This document shows positions 1-6,262 of a stretch of DNA of 6,262 nucleotides, in pieces (positions within the stretch are counted from its first letter, which is position 1; the number at the start of each line of letters is the position of its first letter). The stretch lies in NCBI GenBank assembly GCA_026993275.1, contig JALWUB010000235.1, forward strand, positions 1-6,262. The letters run 5' to 3'. The notes below the pieces were generated by a model. That model was not told where the DNA came from. It saw nothing but the letters and a program-made list of their open reading frames with translations, and made no database searches. Source of the DNA: Robiginitomaculum sp. Its GTDB lineage: Bacteria > Pseudomonadota > Alphaproteobacteria > Caulobacterales > Maricaulaceae. Both the position numbers and the translations under genes were made by a program.

Positions 1-2472
1 GGCGAGCCGGACTGGGATCTCACCAAATATTTCATGATGTTCGGCGTTGCCGAGGATCATGACAGCAATCCCATCAAGATCGGCCTGGGCAAGCTGAAAA
101 CCCGGGGCGAGGCCAAGTTCGTGGCCGTCAATCCGTCGCGCAATGGCTATAATGCCATTGCCGACGAATGGGTCGGCATCCGCCCGGGCACGGACGGGCT
201 GTTCGTGTTTTCCCTGATCCACGAATTGCTGCGCGCCGAAAAGATCGATTTTGCCTCGCTGGCGCGTTATTCCAACGCCCCCTGGCTGGTCATTGACGAG
301 CCGGGCAAGCCCGATCACGGCCTGTTTCTGCGCGACTCCAAGGGCAATCCGCTGGTCTGGGACGTGCGGAAAAACAAGGCGGTCAAGGCGCTGGATGCGG
401 ACATTTCGCCCGCTTTTGCCGGAACGCGCACGGTCAGGAAGCGCACTGTGGTGCCGTCCTTCGAATTGCTGGCGCGGCGGTATCTGGCCGAGGAGTTCAG
501 CCCCGATGCGGTCAGCGGCACCATTGGCGTGCCCGCCGAGACCATCCGCCGCATTGCCGCCGAACTGGCCCATGTGGCCTTCGAGGAAGAGATTGTCATT
601 GACCAGCCCTGGACCGATGCCTGGGGCCGCCAGCATGACAAGATGGTGGGCCGCCCGGTGTCGTTTCATGCCATGCGCGGCATTTCCGCCCATTCCAACG
701 GCTTTCACACCTGCCGGGCGCTGCACGTCTTGCAGGCGCTCCTGGGCTCCATCGACGTGCCCGGCGGCTGGCGCTACAAGGCGCCGTTTCCCAAGCCGGT
801 TCCGCCGGGCGTGCGCCCGGCCGGGCCGGTGGAAAAGCCGGGCGACAAGCTCGCCGGGCCGCCGCTGGGCTTCATTGCCTCGCCGGACGATCTGCTGGTC
901 GATGAGAACGGTGCGCCGCAGCGCATCGACAAGGCGTTTTCCTGGGAGCACCCGCTTTCTTTGCACGGCATGATGCACATGGTGCTGCACAATGCGGTCC
1001 ATGCTGATCCCTACAGGATCGACGTGCTGTTCATGTTCATGGCCAACATGGCCTGGAACTCGTCCATGAACGTGCCGGGCACGCTGGACTATTTCACCGC
1101 CAGGGACGAGAACGGCGACTACAAGATCCCCAAGATCATCTATTCCGACGCCTTCTGGTCGGAAACCGTGCCCTATTGCGACCTGATCCTGCCGGACACC
1201 ACCTATCTGGAGCGCTGGGACTGCATTTCCATGCTGGACCGGCCGATCTCGTCGGCGCACGGGGCCGGCGATTCCATCCGCCAGCCGATACTGGAGCCCG
1301 CGGGCGATGTGCGCCCGTTTCAGGATGTGCTGCTGGAGCTTGGCGTGCGCCTCGGCCTGCCGGGCATGACCCGGGCCGATGGCAACCCGGTCTATCCCGG
1401 CGGCTATGTGGATTACATGGCCAACAATCTGCGCCCGGGCGAAGTCGGTCCGCTGGCCGGCTGGCGCGGCAAGAATGGCGACAAGTTCGGCCGCGGCGAA
1501 CCCAACCCGCACCAGATCGAGCGCTATATCGAAAACGGCTGTTTCTGGCAGGAGCACCTGCCGCCGGAGCAGCTTTATTTCAAGCCGGTCAATCGCGCCT
1601 ATCTGGAGCACGCGGTGGACATGGGCTGGCTTGGCAAGGCCGAGCCGGTGATTTTCCAGCTCTATAACGAGGATCTGCAAAAGTTCCGCCTGGCGGCACA
1701 AGGCCATGGCCGCCGCCAGCCGCCCGACGAGCACCGTGCCCGCATCGAGACCTATTTTGATCCGCTGCCGCTCTGGTACATGCCGTTCGAGGAAGCGCAG
1801 GTGGCGCGCGAGACCTATCCGCTGCATGCCCTGTCGCAGCGGCCCATGCACATGTATCACTCCTGGGGCTCGCAAAATGCCTGGCTGCGTCAGATCACCG
1901 CGGCCAACAAGCTGCACATGCATGTGGACACCGCCGCGCCGCTGGGCATTGCGGATGGCGACTGGGTGTGGATCGAAAGCCGCCTGGGCCGGGTCAAGGG
2001 GCAGGTGAAGCTCATCACCGGGGTCAATCCGCAGACCGTGTGGACCTGGAACGCCATCGGCAAGCGCAAGGGTGCCTGGAATCTCTCCCCGGATGCGCCG
2101 GAATCCAACCGGGGCTTCCTGCTCAACCATATCATTTCCGAAGTGCTGGCCCCGTGCAAGGACGGGCGGCGCTATTCCAATTCCGATCCGGTGACCGGCC
2201 AGGCGGCGTGGTTTGACCTGCGCGTGCGCGTCTACAAGTGCGCCCCCGAAGAGGCCGGTTTCACCGAGCCCATGTTCGAGCGCTTTCCGCTGGAGCCGGA
2301 CACCCCGCCGCCGCCGGACGTGTTGCGTTACGGCGCCGACCTGAAGGGCGGACCCAGCGGCAAGGCACCGGCGCCGGAGCGCGACTGGGTTGGCAATCGC
2401 CACGAGAACGCCCTGACCATAGAGGGCATTCATGATGGCAAGGGCAATTGCATCAAGGAGGACAAGTCATGA
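1..2472 (+). CDS. soeA: Sulfite dehydrogenase (quinone) molybdopterin subunit SoeA, 5'-truncated by window edge
   Basis: Catalytic subunit of a DMSO-reductase-family (bis-MGD molybdenum) enzyme, best read as SoeA, which oxidises sulfite to sulfate on the cytoplasmic side of the inner membrane. The frame is open from base 1 and 823 residues are visible. The upstream part, which should carry the N-terminal [4Fe-4S] cysteines and the molybdenum ligand, lies outside the window, so any signal peptide cannot be judged. Counting from base 1, the molybdopterin domain shows the family motif ALLGSIDVPGG (about 246-256) and YCDLILPDTTYLERWD (392-407). The C-terminal dinucleotide-binding barrel spans roughly 600-720, with HSWGSQNAWL at 620-629. 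It is followed by soeB (ATGA overlap) and soeC, the complete catalytic/FeS/anchor set. The family call is secure. Sulfite as substrate is inferred from overall resemblance to roseobacter SoeA and from the DmsC-type partner; a polysulfide, thiosulfate or DMSO reductase is the alternative. Confidence 0.85.
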   Translation, partial: GEPDWDLTKYFMMFGVAEDHDSNPIKIGLGKLKTRGEAKFVAVNPSRNGYNAIADEWVGIRPGTDGLFVFSLIHELLRAEKIDFASLARYSNAPWLVIDEPGKPDHGLFLRDSKGNPLVWDVRKNKAVKALDADISPAFAGTRTVRKRTVVPSFELLARRYLAEEFSPDAVSGTIGVPAETIRRIAAELAHVAFEEEIVIDQPWTDAWGRQHDKMVGRPVSFHAMRGISAHSNGFHTCRALHVLQALLGSIDVPGGWRYKAPFPKPVPPGVRPAGPVEKPGDKLAGPPLGFIASPDDLLVDENGAPQRIDKAFSWEHPLSLHGMMHMVLHNAVHADPYRIDVLFMFMANMAWNSSMNVPGTLDYFTARDENGDYKIPKIIYSDAFWSETVPYCDLILPDTTYLERWDCISMLDRPISSAHGAGDSIRQPILEPAGDVRPFQDVLLELGVRLGLPGMTRADGNPVYPGGYVDYMANNLRPGEVGPLAGWRGKNGDKFGRGEPNPHQIERYIENGCFWQEHLPPEQLYFKPVNRAYLEHAVDMGWLGKAEPVIFQLYNEDLQKFRLAAQGHGRRQPPDEHRARIETYFDPLPLWYMPFEEAQVARETYPLHALSQRPMHMYHSWGSQNAWLRQITAANKLHMHVDTAAPLGIADGDWVWIESRLGRVKGQVKLITGVNPQTVWTWNAIGKRKGAWNLSPDAPESNRGFLLNHIISEVLAPCKDGRRYSNSDPVTGQAAWFDLRVRVYKCAPEEAGFTEPMFERFPLEPDTPPPPDVLRYGADLKGGPSGKAPAPERDWVGNRHENALTIEGIHDGKGNCIKEDKS
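2455..2463 (+). promoter_or_regulatory. Ribosome binding site of soeB
   Basis: AAGGAGGAC lies inside the last codons of soeA, with its AGGAGG core 7 bases before the ATG at 2469. This near-perfect Shine-Dalgarno sequence decides the soeB start in favour of ATG 2469. The in-frame TTG at 2448 would put the site inside the coding region and has nothing comparable upstream of it. Confidence 0.85.
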
Positions 2473-3221
2473 CCTCTTTGCCGCAAAATCCGTCCGGGGT
2501 GAAACTGGGCCTGGTCATCGACCTGGATATCTGTGTCGGCTGCCATGCCTGTGCCGTCAATTGCAAGGAGTGGAACACGTCGGGCAAGCTGGCGCCGCTC
2601 ACCGATCTTGAGCCCTATGGCGCCAGGCCGGACGGCGTCTGGTTCAACCGCATCCACACCTTCGAGGTCGTCGATGAAGAGGCGGGCACCTCGCGCACCG
2701 TGCACTTTCCGCGCTCCTGCCTGCATTGCGAGGACGCGCCCTGCGTCACCGTCTGCCCCACCGGCGCGTCCTACAAGCGCGAGGAAGACGGTATTGTGCT
2801 CATCAACACCGACATATGCATTGGCTGCAAACTGTGTTCCTGGGCCTGCCCCTATGGCGCCCGCGAGTATGACGAGGACGAGGGGGTGATGAAGAAATGC
2901 ACCCTGTGCATCGACAAGATCTATAACGCCAATCTGCCGCTGGAGAGCCGTGCGCCCGCCTGTGTCTCCACCTGCCCGGCAGGCGCGCGCTCATTTGGCG
3001 ATCTGGGCGATCCGGAATCAGACGTCAGCAAGCTGGTCGAGGCGCGCGGCGGCTATGCCCTGATGCCCGAACAAGGCACCAGGCCCGTCAACCGCTATCT
3101 GCCGCCCCGGCCCAAGAAGGTCGGCGATGACGTGGCGCCGCGCATGCTGGAGCATCAGGACGACAGCCCCGATGGTGCCGGTCTGCTGGCGCGCTGGGTG
3201 GACAAGGTGCTGTCGGCATGA
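2469..3221 (+). CDS. soeB: Sulfite dehydrogenase iron-sulfur subunit SoeB (DmsB-like ferredoxin, four [4Fe-4S])
   Basis: Electron-transfer subunit that carries electrons from the molybdenum centre of SoeA to the membrane anchor SoeC. The 250-residue protein has sixteen cysteines arranged for four [4Fe-4S] clusters: C22/C25/C28/C32, C84/C87/C92/C96, C117/C120/C123/C127, and C144/C147 with C165/C169. This is the standard layout of DmsB/PsrB-type subunits, and the length is typical. There is no signal peptide or membrane helix, which fits a cytoplasmic location. The start at ATG 2469 is supported by a strong ribosome binding site and by the 4-base ATGA overlap with the soeA stop, which suggests translational coupling. 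The tail after about residue 200 is Pro/Arg/Asp-rich and carries no further motif I recognise. The iron-sulfur role is certain; the sulfite-specific name depends on the neighbours. Confidence 0.9.
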   Translation: MTSLPQNPSGVKLGLVIDLDICVGCHACAVNCKEWNTSGKLAPLTDLEPYGARPDGVWFNRIHTFEVVDEEAGTSRTVHFPRSCLHCEDAPCVTVCPTGASYKREEDGIVLINTDICIGCKLCSWACPYGAREYDEDEGVMKKCTLCIDKIYNANLPLESRAPACVSTCPAGARSFGDLGDPESDVSKLVEARGGYALMPEQGTRPVNRYLPPRPKKVGDDVAPRMLEHQDDSPDGAGLLARWVDKVLSA

Positions 3222-3305
3222 GGGCTGGCGTGTCATCTGAAACTGGGCGCCCCGTTTGCAGGGGAGGAAAGAGATCTGCTGTGAGTCATAACAGGAAGCG
3301 TTGCC
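3222..3305 (+). other. soeB-soeC intergenic gap with purine run and 12-codon mini-ORF
   Basis: This 84-bp spacer lies inside the presumed soe operon. It holds a palindrome GGGCGCCC (3245-3252), a possible small hairpin CCCC/GGGG (3250-3253 with 3261-3264), and a strong purine run GGGGAGGAAA at 3261-3270 that looks like a ribosome binding site but is too far from the soeC start to serve it. A GTG at 3281 opens a 12-codon frame that stops at TAA 3317-3319, inside soeC. No promoter or T-run terminator is evident. Whether any of this is functional is unknown. Confidence 0.4.
3293..3298 (+). promoter_or_regulatory. Ribosome binding site of soeC
   Basis: AGGAAG sits 7 bases before ATG 3306. It supports this start. 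The soeC frame has an in-frame TGA at 3282-3284, so no long upstream extension is possible. Confidence 0.65.
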
Positions 3306-4253
3306 ATGCATCCGGCTAAATCCGTCATCTATTTCACCACGGCTTCGGGCGCAGGCTATGGCCTTCTGGCCTGGCTGGGCGTGCTGGGGGCGATGGGCAT
3401 AATCCCGGCAGACCGCACCTTCGGCATCGCCGCCTTCGGGTCTGCCTTCTTTTTCGTCATATCGGGCCTGTTGTCCTCCACCGGCCATCTGGGGCGGCCG
3501 GAACGGGCCTGGCGGGCCCTGTCGCAATGGCGCTCCTCCTGGCTGTCGCGCGAAGGCATCGCCGCCATCCTGACCTTTTTGCCCACCGGGCTTTATGCTC
3601 TGGCCTGGGTGCTGCTGGGGCAAAATACCGGTCTTGCCGGGATCATCGGTCTTGCAGGCGCAGGCCTGGCCCTGCTGACGGTGTTCACCACCTCGATGAT
3701 CTATGCCTCGCTGAAAACCATCCCGGCGTGGAGCAATGGCTGGACCAGCCTGGGCTATCTGGTCATGGCGCTCACCAGCGGCGCCTGGCTGGGCGTGCTG
3801 CTGCTGGCGGTTCTTGGCGAACCCATGCCGCCGTACAGCCTTTCAGTGCTCGCCGGGCTGACAGTGCTGATGGCCCTCATCAAGCTGCTCTACTGGCGCA
3901 GCCTGGCCAAGGCTCCGGCGCGCAGCACCGCCGAAAGCGCCACCGGCCTGGCGCGCTTTGGCACGGTGCGGCTGATCGAAAGCCCGCACAGCGAGCCCAA
4001 TTACCTGCTCAAGGAAATGGGCTACAGGATCGCCCGCAAACATGCCGGCAAGCTGCGCTTCTGGGGGCTGTTCTACGCCGCCATGGCGCCGCTCATCCTG
4101 CTCGGCGTTGCCGCCGGCTATGCGATTCCGCTTGCCGCCATCATGCCGCTGGCGGCGGCGTCATTCGCCATCGGCCTGGTGCTGGAGCGCTGGCTGTTCT
4201 TCGCTGAGGCGAAGCATGTGGTGACGCTCTATTACGGCAACAGCGCGGTCTAG
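3306..4253 (+). CDS. soeC: Sulfite dehydrogenase membrane anchor SoeC (DmsC family)
   Basis: Integral membrane subunit that anchors the SoeAB pair to the inner membrane and passes electrons to quinone. The 315-residue protein shows about eight hydrophobic segments, near residues 10-30, 39-57, 84-104, 111-133, 150-170, 176-196, 251-271 and 275-298, with a polar loop at about 198-250. Between helices 2 and 3 lies the conserved block [20 protein letters not shown] (57-76) followed by SSWLSREG, which I recognise from DmsC/SoeC-type anchors. This makes it a DmsC-type anchor and not the longer NrfD/PsrC type, which favours SoeABC or a DMSO-reductase-like enzyme over polysulfide reductase. It starts at ATG 3306 behind AGGAAG. 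Its TAG stop overlaps the glnA stop on the other strand. Confidence 0.87.
   Translation: MHPAKSVIYFTTASGAGYGLLAWLGVLGAMGIIPADRTFGIAAFGSAFFFVISGLLSSTGHLGRPERAWRALSQWRSSWLSREGIAAILTFLPTGLYALAWVLLGQNTGLAGIIGLAGAGLALLTVFTTSMIYASLKTIPAWSNGWTSLGYLVMALTSGAWLGVLLLAVLGEPMPPYSLSVLAGLTVLMALIKLLYWRSLAKAPARSTAESATGLARFGTVRLIESPHSEPNYLLKEMGYRIARKHAGKLRFWGLFYAAMAPLILLGVAAGYAIPLAAIMPLAAASFAIGLVLERWLFFAEAKHVVTLYYGNSAV
4250..4253. other. Shared CTAG: overlapping convergent stop codons of soeC and glnA
   Basis: The palindrome CTAG gives TAG on both strands: soeC stops at 4251-4253 and glnA at 4252-4250. The two genes therefore overlap tail to tail by four bases. There is no spacer, and no clear hairpin plus T-run terminator is visible around the junction; only a weak CAGC/GCTG pair at 4241-4244 and 4253-4256 can be drawn. 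Confidence 0.95.
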
Positions 4254-5653
4254 CTGGCGTAATACATGTCGAACTCGACCGGGTGCGGATGCATGGTCAG
4301 GCGCTGCACCTCTTCTTCCTTCAGCGCGATATAGGCGTTGATCTGGTCGGTGTTCATGACCTCGCCCTTGAGCAGGAAATCATGGTCCTCGCGCAGCGCC
4401 TGCAGCGCTTCGCCGAGGCTGGCGCAGACCGTGGGGATGTCCTGCAATTCGGCGGCGGGCAGGTCGTAAAGGTCCTTGTCCATGGCCTCGCCGGGGTCGA
4501 TCTTGTTGGCAATGCCGTCCAGCCCGGCCATCAGCAGCGCCGTAAAGGTCAGATAGGGATTGCCCGCGGCGTCGGGGAAACGGGTCTCGATGCGCTTGCC
4601 ATTGGGCGAGGCCGAATAGGGCACGCGGATCGAGGCCGAGCGGTTGCGCGCCGAATAGGCCAGCAGCACTGGCGCCTCGAAGCCCGGCACCAGGCGCTTG
4701 TAGGAATTGGTGGTGGCATTGGCGAAGGCATTGATGGCGCGGGCATGGCGGATGATGCCGCCAATGTAGTAGAGGCAGGTTTGCGACAGGTCGGCATAGC
4801 GGTCCCCGGCAAACACCGGCTTGCCGCCCTTCCACAGCGACTGGTGCACATGCATGCCCGACCCGTTGTCGCCAAAATAGGGCTTGGGCATGAAGGTCGC
4901 GGTCTTGCCATAGGCGGCGGCGACGTTCTGGACCACATATTTGTAAAGCTGCAGATTGTCGGCCATGTGCACCAGGGTGGAGAATTTCATGCCCAGTTCG
5001 TGCTGCGCCGGGGCCACCTCGTGGTGGTGCTTTTCCGGGTTCAGGCCCAGCTTGTCCATGACGGAGAGCATTTCGGAGCGCATGTCCTGGGCCGAATCCA
5101 CCGGCGGCACCGGGAAATAGCCGCCGCCCGGGCCGGGGCGGTGGCCCATATTGCCATATTCGTACTGGGTGCCGGTATTGGCCGGCAGCTCGGTCGAATC
5201 AAAGGCGTAAAAGGTGTCGTGCGGCGCCGTGCTCCAGCGCACGTCATCGAACACGAAAAACTCGGCTTCCGGGCCAAAATAGGCGGTGTCGCCCGCGCCG
5301 CTGGCCTGCAGATAGGCCTCGGCCCGCTTGGCGGTGCCGCGCGGGTCGCGCCCGTATGGCGCCATGGTGCCCGGCTCCAGAATGTCGCACAGGATGGCCA
5401 GGGTCTTGTCCTGGAAGAACGGGTCGATCCTGGCGGTACTGGCGTCGGGCATCAGCACCATGTCGGAGTCATTGATCGCCTTCCAGCCGGAGATTGACGA
5501 GCCGTCAAACATGGCGCCGTCTTCAAAAAAGTCCTCATCGACCATGCTGGCATCAAAGGTGACATGCTGCAGCTTGCCGCGCGGGTCGGTGAAGCGCAGG
5601 TCCACATAGGGGATTTCGTCTTGCTTGATTGTCTTGAGGAGTTTTTCAGCCAT
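4250..5653 (-). CDS. glnA: Type I glutamine synthetase GlnA
   Basis: Cytoplasmic dodecameric glutamine synthetase (glutamate + NH3 + ATP to glutamine), the entry point of ammonium assimilation. The 467 residues match the usual length of GSI-beta enzymes. Visible landmarks are the FDGSS latch (49-53, Asp50), the metal-ligand motif GPEAEFF (127-133, Glu129 and Glu131), [13 protein letters not shown] (209-221, Glu212 and Glu220), [10 protein letters not shown] (263-272, His269), the flap PGFEAP (323-328), Arg338/Arg343, and ETRFPD (356-361). Tyr396 in KDLYDLP is the adenylylation site, so GlnE control is expected. The start at ATG 5653 has AAAGGA (5667-5662) eight bases upstream. It lies 33 bp downstream of glnB on the same strand and is probably cotranscribed with it. 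All catalytic residues I can check are present. Confidence 0.97.
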   Translation of the reverse strand: MAEKLLKTIKQDEIPYVDLRFTDPRGKLQHVTFDASMVDEDFFEDGAMFDGSSISGWKAINDSDMVLMPDASTARIDPFFQDKTLAILCDILEPGTMAPYGRDPRGTAKRAEAYLQASGAGDTAYFGPEAEFFVFDDVRWSTAPHDTFYAFDSTELPANTGTQYEYGNMGHRPGPGGGYFPVPPVDSAQDMRSEMLSVMDKLGLNPEKHHHEVAPAQHELGMKFSTLVHMADNLQLYKYVVQNVAAAYGKTATFMPKPYFGDNGSGMHVHQSLWKGGKPVFAGDRYADLSQTCLYYIGGIIRHARAINAFANATTNSYKRLVPGFEAPVLLAYSARNRSASIRVPYSASPNGKRIETRFPDAAGNPYLTFTALLMAGLDGIANKIDPGEAMDKDLYDLPAAELQDIPTVCASLGEALQALREDHDFLLKGEVMNTDQINAYIALKEEEVQRLTMHPHPVEFDMYYAS

Positions 5654-5661
5654 TTTGGGGG

Positions 5662-5667
5662 TCCTTT
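5662..5667 (-). promoter_or_regulatory. Ribosome binding site of glnA
   Basis: On the minus strand AAAGGA lies eight bases before ATG 5653, within the 33-bp glnB-glnA spacer. It confirms the glnA start. Confidence 0.75.
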
Positions 5668-5686
5668 AGGATGATGGGCCTGTTGC

Positions 5687-6262
<576 letters not shown>

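Noticed and set aside
1176..1667. 163-codon plus-strand frame inside soeA
   Set aside because: Out-of-frame shadow of soeA. The product is Ala/Gly/Arg-rich with no family resemblance, and soeA is continuous through it.
2448..2468. TTG start that would lengthen soeB by seven residues
   Set aside because: The ideal AAGGAGGAC site and the ATGA overlap point to ATG 2469; the TTG has no suitable upstream site.
3018..3623. 201-codon minus-strand frame across the soeB end and soeC start
   Set aside because: It overlaps two well-supported genes, its product is Gln/Gly/Arg-rich without a recognisable domain, and the codon pattern is that of an antisense shadow.
4283..5497. 404-codon open frame on the plus strand, antisense to glnA
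   Set aside because: It lies entirely opposite an unmistakable glnA. It starts at a GTG with no ribosome binding site, and its product is low-complexity, rich in Gly, His, Val and Arg, as expected when a GC-rich gene is read backwards.

Overview
The window looks like a piece of an alphaproteobacterial chromosome. The sequence is GC-rich, with G or C in most third codon positions. A glnB-glnA operon with a divergent NAD(P)H-hydrate epimerase-type gene, next to a complete DmsABC-like set resembling roseobacter soeABC, also fits that class. Genus cannot be read from the sequence alone. Coding density is very high and I see no mobile element, RNA gene or CRISPR array.

Left part, plus strand (1-4253): three genes in the order soeA (5' end cut off by the window), soeB, soeC. 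They encode a molybdopterin catalytic subunit, a subunit with four [4Fe-4S] clusters, and an eight-helix DmsC-type quinone-reactive membrane anchor. The best reading is the membrane-bound sulfite dehydrogenase SoeABC. It oxidises sulfite to sulfate in the cytoplasm and passes electrons through the iron-sulfur subunit to the quinone pool at the inner membrane. soeA and soeB overlap by ATGA. soeB and soeC are separated by 84 bp that hold an unexplained ribosome-binding-like purine run.

Middle and right, minus strand (4250-6025): glnB (PII nitrogen sensor) followed by glnA (type I glutamine synthetase), separated by 33 bp and very probably one operon. PII keeps its uridylylation tyrosine and GlnA its adenylylation tyrosine, so the usual GlnD/GlnE control of ammonium assimilation is expected. 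The soe and gln units converge and share a palindromic CTAG in which each strand reads its own TAG stop, leaving no space for a dedicated terminator.

Right edge (6026-6262): a 170-bp divergent intergenic region with two short inverted repeats, then the first 22 codons of a gene resembling the N-terminus of NAD(P)H-hydrate epimerase (YjeF N-terminal family).

I found no convincing sign of a novel biological system. The points worth a second look are small ones of gene architecture: shared stop codons, the soeB-soeC gap, and inverted repeats upstream of glnB.
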